From Sordaria brevicollis (taxonomy: Eukaryota > Ascomycota > Sordariomycetes > Sordariales > Sordariaceae): 64,000 nt of DNA. The notes under the pieces were generated by a model. That model was not told the DNA's origin and did not search any database. It worked only from the letters and a program-made list of their open reading frames with translations. The translations under genes and the position numbers were made by a program. The stretch spans positions 2,480,001 to 2,544,000 of the forward strand of contig JAUTDP010000001.1 in NCBI GenBank assembly GCA_033439795.1, read 5' to 3'. Below are positions 1-11,272 of this stretch, piece by piece. Positions within the stretch are counted from its first letter, which is position 1. Every line of letters starts with the position of its first letter.

Positions 1-2135
1 TCCGGCTGGCCATGATACCAAGGAAACTTGGTCCCAGCAAAGATCAACACCCCCAGTCCCCTCGGCTGCCATGTAAAGAAATCCTTCCACAGGATCCGAT
101 ACGTCTCGTCAACCGGGAGCTTGTAATCCGGTACCCCTCCTGGCATCGACAGCTGGGCGCCGCACACTTTCAGCACGCCAAAAAGGGAAAATGCCTTATC
201 ATGCGGATCATAACATTGCCGTTCGCGCAGCGCAATCAGCATCCCGCGCCATAAGAGCTCCTGTGGGTTTCCAGGGTTGAGCTGAGGAAACCGGATATTG
301 GGGAACTCGCGCAGGGCACCGCGGCCAAAGAAGGTGATGTCGAGGAGGTTGAAGAAGTTGCCAAACAGACTGTAGGTACCCCAGCTGACGAGCAGCCAGG
401 CAAATACGTAAGAGATCCAGATGAAGACTTTGCCGAGAATTGCGCGCCAGTGGTTACCTGGGAGGACGGCGCTGATGCGGGGGGCGATTCTGGTTCCAGA
501 TAGGTAGGTTAAGTAGCCATAGGGAGCAAAGATGAGAATGATAAGTGCCAGCGTGAAGAGGGCGTGCAAGACACGGAGTTGCCAGGGGGAGTAGTTCTTC
601 GTTTTCCGTAAGTGGTCCAGATGTTCACGGAACGAGGGGGCAAGCTGTTGTTTGTGTTGTAATAGTTCAACAGCTTCCTCTTTCTCCGGCACATTCTTCC
701 CCTTCTTCCTCTCCACTGGCATATTATTCGCATGATACGGTCTCGGGAGACTTAACCACAACTCGACAATCGAAAGCCAATGCTCCAACAGCGCAGGCGA
801 AGTCTCCGAGTTCGGCGCCGTATACTCATAATCTCGATGCGTGTAGATAGTCGACACCAGCTCATCCCACGTCAGCGAGTGGTTCCCGCACACAATAACC
901 GGGTTGCTAGCCAGGATAATCTCCTGGAACGTCCACGCCCTTCCAATCCATCCCCGACCCAGCACAGCATCAAAGCTTGCAACCTCCGTGCTCGATCTCG
1001 CCTTCTGCCACGCCAGGAAGTTTCCAACTCGAGAAGTAGGATGCCGTTTCATCCACGAACCAAAAACTTGCAACGCAACGGTATGAACCCGTAATCCTCC
1101 CAGCTTTGGTCGTCGGACTCGTATCCTATCTTTTATCATACCGCGTTAGCTTTTTCCTGACCCCCCGCCACAACCTGATAGTATTGGGAGGAACTTACGG
1201 TCAAAATCCCCCCACCCCCTCCCCACCAACTCCCCCTCCCTCTTCCTCCTCTCATCCCCCGTAACAGCAGCCGCCACCCCCAACGGCAACCGTCTAAACA
1301 AACACGCCCTCATTTTTATATACCTCATTATCTTGTCGCTCTCATCATCCCCCTCCCCCAACCAGACATAAACGCAAGAAGCCAACATGTAAATCTCTTC
1401 CATCAACGGGATTTGCACTTCCTTTTCGTTGTTGAGGGGGGAAGGGGATTGGTTGATGCAGAGGGCGTCTACCCAGATTGTTAAACCGTGGGTAGTTGTG
1501 AGAGGGGAAGGGGAAGAAGGGGAAGAAGGGGAAGAAGGGGAAGAAGGGGAAGAAGGGGAAGAAGGGGAACAGAAATGGGAGAGGAGGTGGGTGAGGGCGG
1601 AGTAGCAGTTTGGTGTTAGGTCTAGCTCGTAAGTTTGTTCTTCTTGTCTTTCCCGCTGTTCCTGTTGGCGGGGTTCTTCCTGGTTTTGTTCTTGTCCTTC
1701 CCGTTGTTCCTGGTGTTGGGATGAGGAGTGGATTCTGGACTTGGAAGGGGAAACAGAAATGCTAATACGGTATGGTGAAGGAGAGGAAGGCGAGGAAGCG
1801 CCCCAGACGTAAGACAGCGCTGTGAACACGGGAGGGGGTGTGTCGGAGAGGTTAACGACCCTTAGACGACCGGTCAATTTTGCAGGGATCCCATCGTTGT
1901 CCACGTGGGACTGTGGCTGAGGAAGAGGGTCGAGGTCGAGGACGCGGATGCAGCGTGGGTTTGTTGGTGGAAGGGGGAGAGCATAGTAGAGGTCGTCGGG
2001 GGTGTTGTTGTTGTTGGTTGCTGTCACGGTTGGTCGTGGTTCTGTGGTGGCTCTGCTAGTGATAGTCTGCTGTTCTTCTTCGTCTGCGGTTTTTTGCTGG
2101 AGTAAGGGCACGGTGATGATTGCGTCGCCTTCCAT
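1..2135 (-). CDS. HET-domain protein, 3' end cut by the window edge
   Basis: Heterokaryon-incompatibility (HET) family protein; members act in non-self recognition and regulated cell death after hyphal fusion. Exon 1 (2135-1199) holds the first conserved blocks: a 'TALSYVWG' motif and 'IWVDALCINQ', then the 'EIYMLASCVYVWLG' block. A GTAAGT donor follows at 1198; the acceptor near 1130 keeps frame and skips an in-frame TAA just after a CTAAC branch site. Exon 2 (about 1129 to the edge) carries the third block 'GRGWIGRAWTFQEI' and further on 'RERQCYDPHDKAFSLFGVL', typical of HET proteins. Two hydrophobic stretches between these (bases about 560-500 and 440-350) look like membrane segments. Exon 1 also carries a Ser/Pro repeat and a Gln/Glu-rich stretch. 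The C-terminus lies outside the window. Family assignment is firm; the target of recognition is unknown. Confidence 0.87.
1507..1570. repeat. 9-bp minisatellite GAAGGGGAA inside the HET gene
   Basis: About seven tandem copies of a 9-base unit. On the coding (minus) strand they encode repeated Ser-Pro-Ser within the linker between two HET motifs. The unit length keeps the reading frame, so copy-number change would lengthen or shorten the linker without breaking the gene. Confidence 0.85.
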
Positions 2136-2706
2136 TTTGGTGAGTTTTGTGGGGGTTGCTGCTGAAATTTTGCAGAGCCCAGAAGTTGATGATGATAGAT
2201 AGTCCTACCGCCCGTGAAGAGGTTGCGATATATAACTTCAGTCGCGAGTGAGGAGTTGTTGCGTAAGAACCCCTGGCATATATCGCAGCCAAGAGGTGGC
2301 ACAGCCGCGCTGAAGGGCGTGTTAGGAATGGAGTAAGCAGTAAGCACTATACCTTCTTCAGGTTGAGGACGGCCGCCATCCCTTCTGATCACACGCTTTC
2401 TCGTCATTATGAATATCTAATACTACTATACATCTGCGAAGCAACAAGGGTAGCACCCTATTACAATATCAATACTCGTTGTCATCAGCCCTACCCAAAA
2501 AGATTTCATGGTTGGGGTAGGAAGAGGTCCATCACCTCGCGGAGGACTCTGTTGCCTTCTGTCCTTTCCTCCCCTCTCGTTGTCATTTCCCATAGGTATT
2601 TGCCCATCCATCTAAGCCATCCCACCCGTTTACCATAACCCATCTATTATATATCATTTAAATATTCGTCAAAATCTTTCATCTTCGTATCATCAAGTTA
2701 CGGCAC
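2136..2706. other. Intergenic: HET upstream region and PX-gene 3' side
   Basis: Upstream of the HET gene (minus) and downstream of the PX-domain gene (minus). Short open frames here overlap one another in several frames and resemble nothing known. I see no RNA gene or repeat. Confidence 0.5.
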
Positions 2707-5700
2707 TCAATGCGTGACCGTCCTCACAGCCTGCAATATCACTCCAAACATCAGGCCCCTCGCCACCTCCTCGATCTGCAAACAGTCGAACAACCGTCCA
2801 AGTGCCTCGCCGGTAGCCGACTGTCCCATGACACCCGACAGAGCAGCAGGGACTCCACTCTCAATCAACAGCTTCCTCGCCTTGATCCTCAACTTCTCCT
2901 TCTCCTCGTTGCTCATCTCACCAGGCCAGTTCGCCCGCTCTTCCTCAGTGGGGAGGGCATTCTCACGAATCTTGCGCAAGTGCGCGGCAAGTCCCTCGTC
3001 AGAAGTGTTGGCGTCCAAGACGGACGACTGGATCATGGACTGGATGGAGGAGAGCGAGGGGTTACCGGGACGAAGGAGGAACGACTTGGCAGCCGCGAGA
3101 AGGGTTCGGCGGAAGTTCCATGCGGAAGACAAAGTGTAGAGCTCGTTAATGACGGCGAAAAGGAGCTCCACTGCCACACGAGTTTCTTCTTCCGAGAGCT
3201 TGGGGTACGTCTTAAAGCCCTGGAGAGGAGCGGCGCCAGGTCCGGGACTGCGGCTTTGGCTTCTCGAGTGGGATCCATGGAGAGTAGGCATGGTCAACGA
3301 GCGGTTATGGTGGGGTGAGTAGTCGTTGATGCGGGAGCTAGGCGCAGGGCTGACGGGGGAGTTCGCGTAATTGTCTGGCATCATATCGGGCGGAGGAGGG
3401 AGTCTGAGAGACTCGAGCGTGAGACTGAGTGATGAAGGAGAACGAAGGGAGGGCGGTGCTCGGCTAGAGGCACGACTTTGTTCACGGCTGTCACGCGCAG
3501 ATGTCCTTCCGTAACGGGCTGATTCCACCTCAGTGCGGTAGTCGCAGCTTGTCCGACGATCCATAGGGTCGACCTTGCTGGGTTGCGTAGAGATGATGGA
3601 GGATCGCTGGCTGTCCATGCTTTCACGAATCCGGTTCAAGGATGCACTACTGTCAGGCCTCGGGATCGTTGACATAGAGAGACGACTAGCCGCAGTCACG
3701 TCTTGAAGAGCAGACTGTGGTGCGCCAGACGCCGTTGTGTTTCCGCTTGCAGATGAAGCCGCGTTTTTCTTGTGTCCGAGACCGATAGTCCCTAGAACAC
3801 CGGTAAAACCGTCCACCAGGGCCTTAGAGCCTTCGAGCGGAGCACTGGTCATGACGTCAAAGACGCCCTTTCCAATCTTCTCGAAAGCTTCGAATCCGGA
3901 CTTTGGCCGGACAGGCATGTTAGCCGTATCTCTCTCGAGGAACTTTTTCATGCCCTCACTCTCCGCCAACGGCTTGAAAGAGCAAGCGTCTTTAACATAA
4001 CGTTCTAGGTCCTCTCTGAGAGAGTTCCTGGTAGCCCCCTTCCATTGTGGTAGTGTTTTGTGCTTAGTGTTGAACTCTGTGGCTCCCGAGATGGCAGCAA
4101 TACGGCGCAGAACTTCGTGAAGACGCTCAAAGTCGGGATATTTGCGGACAATCATCCAGCCAGGGTAGATGGATGCGGCAGGCTCGATCTGTACAAGATA
4201 ATCCCAACCAGGCTTAGAGCCGAGGTTTCGGTCACCCGGCTCGTCCAAAATAGTAATGTTGGCGTTGTGCAATGTAAGGGGTGGTGGCTTGGGCTTTTCC
4301 ATTTCATCCGGTGTCTCTGCCCGCGCAGGAGGGACAATCTGATCAAAGCTGGTAAATCGAGAGGGGCCATCAGGACGAGGAGGTGCCTGTTCAGGTGTGG
4401 GGGAGCTCTTTCCAGAGAGAGGCGTCAATGGTGTTTTCATGGCGGTTGAACCCCCGCTAGAGGCATTGCTTGACGTTATACCCTTTGACTCGGGTTCGGT
4501 ACGGGCCGCGATGGGTTGCACAGCATGTTGGTGATCCTCAGAACTGCGCTTGAAAGCATCGGCAAACTGATCCGGCTCTTCCGCCACTACAGTTTGCTGT
4601 AAAGGTTTGGGAGCGGCTGACCCTGACTTGGCCATGATATCCTTGGCCTCCTTGTCGCGTTTTGACTCTTGTTCAGCAATCATTTGGTTGAGCTTCTTCA
4701 TCTCTTCCATGAGCTCCGCCTCTTCGTCGGCTTTGCTAAGCTTCTTTTTGTGGGACATGGCAATGGATTCCTTGCGGCGCACCTTTTCCGTCTCGAAAGA
4801 GTTTCTGTTGCCTTTGGTGAGACCAATGTTGCCCATGTTCCCGTCGAAATCCGCAAAGACGGCATCAGCAGCAGCAGGGCCGGTCTGCATGCCCTCGTCA
4901 ATAGCTTGGCTAAAGTCCGGTTCTCCCGCTTCCAGCAAGTAGACAATCCACGAGTTGATCCATTCTGGCTTGCAGCAGTTTTCCAGGGACATTTCGAGGA
5001 CAACTCCGGCAATAATCTCCCTCAGAAACACCCTGGCAGGATCACACTCGTAGGTGGGCTTGTCCAAGAAGGCCAGCAGGTCCTCGGCAACCATCCTAAA
5101 CTTGCCGGCCTGCTGTCTCTTGTTGAGCAGTTGAGCAAGGTTCGAGTCGGGATTGGCCGCAAGGTAGGTGTACAAGGCATCAGGGGCGGGGACGTTGACC
5201 TCGGCGGGGAACTCGGAAAAGGCATTGGTAAGCTCGGAGAGGAAGACAATGACGATGGAAGACGAATTTGTCAAGAAGTCTAGAAAGGCGTCCGCTGGCC
5301 TTTTCCTCTTGAGATGGTTGGAGATGGCAAGGATGAAAGAGGTCAAGGTTCTCTTGCAAGCCAGAGGGAAGAACTTGTCCGACGGCACAAGCGGAGAGTA
5401 CCACCACTTGACATAGCCATTGATGACGGCATCGATTATCTCGTTGATGGCTTCACGGGTTTCGGGCTGGAAGTCTTCAAGGCGGAGAGCCAACGCAGCT
5501 TCCTGCTTGTCGGCGTCCTCTTCACTCTGGGTAGCCTCGGCCTTGGTCTTGGTCTCCAGTAGCCTCGCAATAAGATCTACACCCTTTTCTCCCTTGAGGG
5601 CCCGAGCTACTTCGGCGTTGCGCTGTTCCCATTGTATGTAACCGACGACACCTCCGAATGCCCCTATCAAGACAAGTCCGAGAGGGCCTAGCACAAAGTA

Positions 5701-5994
5701 TGTAACTGCTCCGAGACCAACAGCAACTCCGCCGAGTGTCCCGGGGGTTGCGGTGGCCAGAAAACGGAAAGCCTGTGTTGCTAGGTCCTCCTCCTTGTTG
5801 GTGGTGGTTGTGGATGCCGTATCCGAGGCGGCCGAAGGGAATCCTCCACCGCCTTTCTTCTCGTCATGGAAGTAGTCGTCGTCTGCTTTCGCTTGCGGGA
5901 CGGGATCGGCGGCAACGGGGTCTTTAGTTGTCGTGGGGGAGCTCATAGTGTCGTCGGGTATGGCGCCCGGTGTGGGCGCATCTTTGTCGGTCAT
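2707..5994 (-). CDS. PXA / PX / Nexin_C sorting-nexin-like membrane protein
   Basis: Single-exon protein of 1095 residues in the Mdm1/SNX13 group, which tether membranes (ER, endosome or vacuole) and bind phosphoinositides. Hydrophobic residues about 86-120 form a membrane hairpin. A PXA domain spans roughly 180-370 (contains 'NGYVKWWYSPLVPSD'). A Lys/Glu-rich coiled coil lies at about 420-455. A PX domain covers about 575-690, with a basic 'VRKYPDFERLHEVL' helix and a 'KTLPQ' lipid-site motif. A Nexin_C domain covers about 960-1085. Between PX and Nexin_C lies a long Ser/Pro/Arg-rich, probably disordered region. I see no RGS domain between PXA and PX, unlike yeast Mdm1 or SNX13, so it belongs to a shorter fungal subgroup. 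Start ATG at 5994 is the first in frame and is followed by a plausible acidic N-terminus. Confidence 0.88.
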   Translation of the reverse strand: MTDKDAPTPGAIPDDTMSSPTTTKDPVAADPVPQAKADDDYFHDEKKGGGGFPSAASDTASTTTTNKEEDLATQAFRFLATATPGTLGGVAVGLGAVTYFVLGPLGLVLIGAFGGVVGYIQWEQRNAEVARALKGEKGVDLIARLLETKTKAEATQSEEDADKQEAALALRLEDFQPETREAINEIIDAVINGYVKWWYSPLVPSDKFFPLACKRTLTSFILAISNHLKRKRPADAFLDFLTNSSSIVIVFLSELTNAFSEFPAEVNVPAPDALYTYLAANPDSNLAQLLNKRQQAGKFRMVAEDLLAFLDKPTYECDPARVFLREIIAGVVLEMSLENCCKPEWINSWIVYLLEAGEPDFSQAIDEGMQTGPAAADAVFADFDGNMGNIGLTKGNRNSFETEKVRRKESIAMSHKKKLSKADEEAELMEEMKKLNQMIAEQESKRDKEAKDIMAKSGSAAPKPLQQTVVAEEPDQFADAFKRSSEDHQHAVQPIAARTEPESKGITSSNASSGGSTAMKTPLTPLSGKSSPTPEQAPPRPDGPSRFTSFDQIVPPARAETPDEMEKPKPPPLTLHNANITILDEPGDRNLGSKPGWDYLVQIEPAASIYPGWMIVRKYPDFERLHEVLRRIAAISGATEFNTKHKTLPQWKGATRNSLREDLERYVKDACSFKPLAESEGMKKFLERDTANMPVRPKSGFEAFEKIGKGVFDVMTSAPLEGSKALVDGFTGVLGTIGLGHKKNAASSASGNTTASGAPQSALQDVTAASRLSMSTIPRPDSSASLNRIRESMDSQRSSIISTQPSKVDPMDRRTSCDYRTEVESARYGRTSARDSREQSRASSRAPPSLRSPSSLSLTLESLRLPPPPDMMPDNYANSPVSPAPSSRINDYSPHHNRSLTMPTLHGSHSRSQSRSPGPGAAPLQGFKTYPKLSEEETRVAVELLFAVINELYTLSSAWNFRRTLLAAAKSFLLRPGNPSLSSIQSMIQSSVLDANTSDEGLAAHLRKIRENALPTEEERANWPGEMSNEEKEKLRIKARKLLIESGVPAALSGVMGQSATGEALGRLFDCLQIEEVARGLMFGVILQAVRTVTH

Positions 5995-7028
5995 TAATAT
6001 CGGTTGTGATGATAGTACGCTAAGATCGGTCGGTCGGGTAGGGCAGAAGAAGTCTGGGGAATAATGATCATGGGGTTGTCGTGGCCGTTGTCGTCAGTCG
6101 TATCATGGCACTCGGTCGGTCGGAAAGGCGGGGAGAAAGACGACGGGAAACAGAATGCATGAAAGTCGTGGAGCTAGTCAGGCAGTTGTTCGTCTTATGT
6201 GTTATAGGATGGAAGATGAGAAAAACAGAACAGGTCGTGGCGGGGGAGAAGGCCGATCGTGGTCAAAGTTGGGGAAAGGTCCGTGGGACAAAGAATCAGA
6301 AATAGGAACTGGGGAAATGAAGAAGGTCAATCATGCCGTGTTTCGAGAAGTCTGGTGCGAGCAACGTTCCCTGTCTCCCCGGAGATTCCACTTCTTCTCA
6401 ACAATCGTTCGTCTCAGAAGATGTCCAGGTTCCAGGCACAGCAAAGTGGTGACATTTTCAGGGGGATCTACCCGGGGGTTCAACGGGCTCCTTCCACCCC
6501 GGGCCCCGTACGGAGCATTCTAGCGCCCGGGGTGTTGGAGCTTGTTTCCTTGTGACAGCTGCCCACCAAATGCAGCCGGAGACCCCCTGTCCTCCGCCCC
6601 TTTTGGGGTCCAGAATCTGCACAGTGCACAGTTACAGGGCTGGCTGCCAAGCGCGACTTCGACATCGCTAACGCGCACTAACATCTGCACTAACAATTAC
6701 AACAACGACCCCTCCACGACGGCAGCTTCAGTTCACGTGTGGTCGCGTCGATATCAATTAAGGGAGGAACCATCGACGTCACTGCCCTTTGCGTTTGTCG
6801 CGTTGACTTTTTTTTCCCTCTCGTGCCTTCCACTTCCCAAGTCACCGGTCGCTCATTTTACTCTTCAAATTTTTCTCACTTTTCAGTTGTGTGAACTTCC
6901 ACTTTCTCCCACCGCTCACCCAGTCCGTGGTTGTTTCCTCATCACTCAGTTCTCGCTACAACTGAACTCGGCTCGGATAACCCAATCACTCTTTCCACAA
7001 GTTTACACCACTCCATTCAACAGCCATC
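5995..7028. promoter_or_regulatory. Shared divergent promoter region of the PX gene and sub1
   Basis: About 1 kb between two divergently transcribed genes. The right third is pyrimidine-rich (runs of CTTCC and TCTC) and looks like the 5' leader of sub1. An open frame of 174 codons crosses it, but it overlaps the sub1 start in another frame and has a leader-like composition, so I do not call it a gene. Confidence 0.5.
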
Positions 7029-7657
7029 ATGCCTCCCAAAAGAAGACAAGTCGACGACAACAGTGATGCTGAGCCTCAGTATGCCAAAAAGTCAAAGGGC
7101 AACAGCGGAAAGGCCCAACCTCAGGAGCTGACCAAGGGATCTGATCAAGATGGCAACACTTTCTGGGAGGTTGGTTCACCAGCTCATAGTTATCAGGCAT
7201 GTTGAAGATGGACGCATACTGATATGATTAACAGCTTGGGAACAATCGCCGAATTAGTTCTTCGGCGTTCAGGAATGCTACCCTGATTAATATCAGGGAG
7301 TATTATAACGCTGATGGAAAGATGATGCCCGGCAAGAAGGTGAGACCATATCTAACACTTCTCTCATCTTAACCAGTCAACTAACACCACCAACAGGGCA
7401 TCTCTCTTTCCCTGGCCCAGTACCAGAACCTTCTCAAGGTCATTCCCCAGCTCAATGCCGATCTCCGCAAGCAAGGCCACGCCATTGAGGACCCAGAGTT
7501 CGCCGAGGTGGCCGAGAAGACCGACGATCCCGTTGAGACTCCCCAGGTCAAGGCGCTCGAGTCCAAGAAGGAGAACAAGAAGAAGCCCCGCAAGTCCAAC
7601 ATTGACGTTACTAGCGACGAAGAGGAAGCTGCCGAGGACGAGGACGACGACGAGTAG
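7029..7657 (+). CDS. sub1: Transcriptional coactivator PC4/Sub1 homologue
   Basis: Three exons (7029-7169, 7235-7339, 7397-7657) give a 168-residue protein. Introns have GTTGGT..ACAG and GTGAGA..ACAG ends. The PC4 domain starts at 'FWELGNNRRISSSAFRNAT' (about residue 46) and runs through 'GKKGISLSLAQYQNLLKVIP' (about 80-100). This fold binds single-stranded DNA and helps RNA polymerase II transcription and DNA repair in the nucleus. A basic N-terminus (PPKRRQ, KKSKGNSGK) likely carries the nuclear signal. The C-terminus is acidic (DEEEAAEDEDDDE). The start ATG has a good context (CCATCATGCC). Identification is strong from domain length and order. Confidence 0.92.
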
Positions 7658-8214
7658 AGCAAATCGGTCCGCCAAGCAAAAAAGCTTTGGGCGTCGCAGC
7701 CATGGTAGCGTCACTGGACAAACTCTTTGTTGCCGACCGATCGTCGTCTTTGCAGGCACGCTGCAGATGCTCTGCCCTGTTCTCTCTGTTTGCTTGGCGG
7801 AATTTTGGCTCGTCGAGTGCGTATGATCTTTTCGTTTGTTTCTTGATCATTGGCATTTCAGCTGCTTTGGAGGCATCGGGGCGTTGGTTCTGGTTCTTGT
7901 GGATATGGAGCGATGGGTACGATGCGATATTGGTTGTCCAAGTTACGACTTGTTGTGCTTATAAGGGAACAGGGAAACGGCGTTGTCGGCTTATATCGAG
8001 GTCTTCACGGTCTATGGACATGTCTCACGACATTTAGACATAGCAATCAATAGGCTTTTGTCAGGTAAACAAAAGTCAAATTCAAGGAAAACTCTCCAAA
8101 CCGTTAAACAAGTTAAGCACACTTTTCGAATCCCGTTGCTTTATCCGTCCTGTCCCCTACCTCTCAAACCTCCTCCATTATATCCCATCCCTCATCCTTA
8201 CCCCTATCGCTAAA
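7658..8214. other. Convergent intergenic region (sub1 / GNAT gene 3' ends)
   Basis: Holds the 3' untranslated regions of two convergent genes. The right end is strongly C/T-rich and the left part T-rich. I see no gene or RNA here. Confidence 0.5.
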
Positions 8215-8973
8215 TCACTCTTCCATCTTTCCACCCTCCCCGTCCTCGCTCTTCTTTCTCTTCTCCCTCAGTTGTTCCCACTCCCCCTCCAACATCCCAA
8301 ACCTGACCAAATCCCACCACCTCCTCTCAAACAACACACTCTCCCTATCCCTCCCCTCCTCCACAAACCCCAGCTTCCTGTAAAGCCTACAAGCCCTCTC
8401 ATTAAACTCAAAAGCCGCCAGCCAAATCCTATGCAACCCAAGTCTTCCAAACCCCCAATCCAAAACCCAATCCACCGCCTCTCCCCCATACCCTTTACCC
8501 CTCCACTCCGTCGCTATCCCAACCCCAATCATCGCATTCCTATGATGCCCTTGCTCCTCCAAGCCCATTGGAGGACACAACGTCACGACACCAATCGGTT
8601 TCGGTCCCGGTTTCGGAAACTCCATTTTTAGTTTTTCCACATCCAACACACCCAGGGTACTCTTCTCGGCTTTCTCAGCGATGGCAGCTTCCCATTGCGA
8701 TATCTCTTCTTCAGTGGGTGGCAAGCAGATGAAAGCGCGGATGTGAAGAAGGTGAGCGTTTTCGTAGAGGCGTTGGCCAAAGGTTATGGGTTGTGGGGAG
8801 AGGGGCCGGAGGGAAGACATGGCGATGGCTACGGGGTCGGCGTCGATGAAGGTGTGCAGGGTTAGGCGGTCGGTGGGGGTGTCTTCGATGGCGCGGTAGA
8901 GGAGGCGGGGGGAGCGCCAGGCGGAGAGGAGGGAGGGGGGGTAGTGGTTGTCTTGAGTGGCGGTGGTGGACAT
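8215..8973 (-). CDS. GNAT-family N-acetyltransferase
   Basis: Single-exon protein of 252 residues if started at the ATG at 8973 (context CCAAAATGTCC); the same frame stays open upstream to an ATG at 9102, which would add 43 Ser/Thr-rich residues. The RimJ/RimL-type GNAT domain runs over most of the length. The acetyl-CoA pyrophosphate loop is visible as 'GIATEWRGKGYGGEA', matching the R-x-x-G-x-G/A signature. It is followed by 'HRIWLAAFEFNERACRLYRKLGF', the usual motif B. The C-terminus is Lys/Glu-rich. Substrate unknown: family members acetylate protein N-termini, antibiotics or small amines. The neighbours give no hint. Confidence 0.85.
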   Translation of the reverse strand: MSTTATQDNHYPPSLLSAWRSPRLLYRAIEDTPTDRLTLHTFIDADPVAIAMSSLRPLSPQPITFGQRLYENAHLLHIRAFICLPPTEEEISQWEAAIAEKAEKSTLGVLDVEKLKMEFPKPGPKPIGVVTLCPPMGLEEQGHHRNAMIGVGIATEWRGKGYGGEAVDWVLDWGFGRLGLHRIWLAAFEFNERACRLYRKLGFVEEGRDRESVLFERRWWDLVRFGMLEGEWEQLREKRKKSEDGEGGKMEE

Positions 8974-11272
8974 TTTGGTGGTGGAGTTGGGTGTTAATGA
9001 GGTTGACGTTGACGCTATGGTTTGGCTTGAAGTTGAAACTGGGTCACCGTCTATGTTGATAGCAGAGAACGACCCAAAGAAATATGTCAAGTAGGTGGGC
9101 ATGTAACGTCGTATTTGTATGACTCCTCAAACTCCCAAGTGTCAGATCTCGACAAATACCCGGTGGAGAGAGAAGAGGAAGCAGGCAGGTCTTTTTGGGA
9201 CATGAACACTACTTACACCTCCCCTTTTATATCTAGGAGTCAGAACAATACAACCCTGGTAAGTGGGTTGAGTGAGTGAGTCAGCAAAGCCACCACCTCC
9301 ACCACCATCTTCAGTCACACATCCATCCCCCCATCCTTTTTTTTTCCTCTTCCCACCTCCCGCGGAAATCCTCCGTGATCGTTTGTGGCTCTGCCGCCAC
9401 TTTCCACTTTCCAACCCCCATCATGAACTTAGGAAACCAGGATTCATAACAAAACACCTCCTAGAGAGTGAAAAACGAGTACGAGTCACACAGCTTTGTC
9501 TCGTCCTGTCAGGGCTCAGTAGCAGTCCAGAGGTACAAACTCCCAAACATCTATCTATCTTCTTGCCAGATCTTGCACGAAAATTGATGTAACTTGTGTG
9601 CAAAATATCCAGTCATCCAGTAAGAAACGAAAGGGCAAGTAACTAGGCAACTTGACTCTGATTGCTCCACCTATAGCTACTTGATCCAGGATCTGTTCGG
9701 ATTAAGACCGAATTCGTCAAACATCTACCTACATATGTCTAGTCTTGTCTGTCGACCCCCCTAGGCTATCTGTTCACATGTGAAATGTGAAACTCTCCAT
9801 GCTATCCATCCCTTGCATAAACCACGAACTCGGTTCAAGTACCCCTTTCGACCCTAGAGGCAGCCACCACACCGGAGATTTCAGAAAACCAGGTTAAGAA
9901 CAGCTCAAACCTGAACCGAGGAACTGGGTCACTTAGAGCTTCCCCTTTGTTCCCAGCTCTCGGGGAGGGGAGGGGAGGGGTCGTGGTGGCTGTGCCTTGC
10001 TTTTGGTGATCTGTACACGGCATAGCTTCGATGAGCTGTGCTATCTGGATGCTATGCCGTCCAAGATGGGAAAGTTCCATGTGACACAACACTCTCAGGG
10101 AGAGAAGAACAATGACATGATACTTAGCGAGGGTAATCATTGTTTCGGTAACCAATCATTATACACCATTGGCGAAGAGAATCTTGCATATTCTCTGAAA
10201 TCCCAGAACATCATCACAATTAATTGAAGATTCTTGAAAAATGTTAAAAGTCAGCAATTTTAGGAGAGCAGTCTTGCGGGGTGGGTGAGTATTTCTTATA
10301 CCTATGACTGATAACTATGATGCTTCCTAACATTCCGTTTTAGGCAAGTGGGACATGCTGCAAGACGACACCAACGACGATGACTCCCACAACTCCCACT
10401 CATAAACCCTTCAACAAGCTCGTAGACTTTCGTGCTACGCCGGCAACTTCCATTTGATTTGACATCCAGGGTCTAGTCTAGACCATGAAAACACAAAATG
10501 CAGGTCCAGTCCCATGGATCTGGTGCTCTTCCACACATGTGCCGCGATAGCCATTGTTCTTTCCACCCAGCCTCCCAGCCCGATACGTAGTTGGCGTTTT
10601 GACTATGAGGAGCTTAACTTGATTTTCGATTTTCCGATCGGTCGGAGCTCCGAAACCTTGCAGCTCAAAGGTACATAGACAAGCTGCCGGTTGCGGTAGT
10701 GAGCTTCAATTCAAGTTGGAACCCCAGAATTTAGGGAAGGTGCCTAGGCCCAAGTTGGGTTAATAATGTTTCGTTACCATTGTGCATTGTCCCGGCGCAA
10801 GCTCCGATAACCATTGTTGTTACATAGCCACCGCCAGGTTTTGGCTACCCTAGCATGAGATAGAGAGTAACCCGTCAGATCTACCAAACCAACCATCTCT
10901 ACCTCCGGGGGAAAAGAGGAGTAGGTACCATTGGTATGGAGTGCGAACAAACGATTCATTGGTATCATATAATAAAAAACAAGATAAGTCCCGACCAATC
11001 CATCCATCCATCCGTCCATCATCCATGATCCATGATTCTCCCATCTTTCCCTTTCATCTTGAAGCATTGAAGCCACTTCCTTTCGCCTACCGAGGCAAGG
11101 CTTGAGCAACACATGCCCGGAGAGGGAACCAACCATATGACCAAACCCCAAAGCATACATACACATGTGAAGAAGAGGAACCAATATCCTCTTCTAAGAA
11201 ATACATGTACAGAAATCGTAGAATAAAGCAACAAAAGGTACAGCTCGCTAAAAAGACAAGATCATCGAAAAA
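8974..11272. other. 2.3 kb intergenic region
   Basis: Between the GNAT gene start and the kinesin 3' end, both on the minus strand. Contains a G-rich run (about 9960-9980) and a T run near 9340. At 10261-10404 on the plus strand there is a splice-like layout (GTGAGT, CTAAC, TTTTAG) followed by a short open exon ending in TAA, but no convincing start was found. Nothing else recognisable. Confidence 0.4.

Noticed and set aside
4669..5283. 204-codon plus-strand frame
   Set aside because: Lies antisense within the well-supported PX-domain gene; mirror of its codon pattern.
6542..7066. 174-codon frame before sub1
   Set aside because: Overlaps the sub1 start in another frame and has the pyrimidine-rich composition of a 5' leader.
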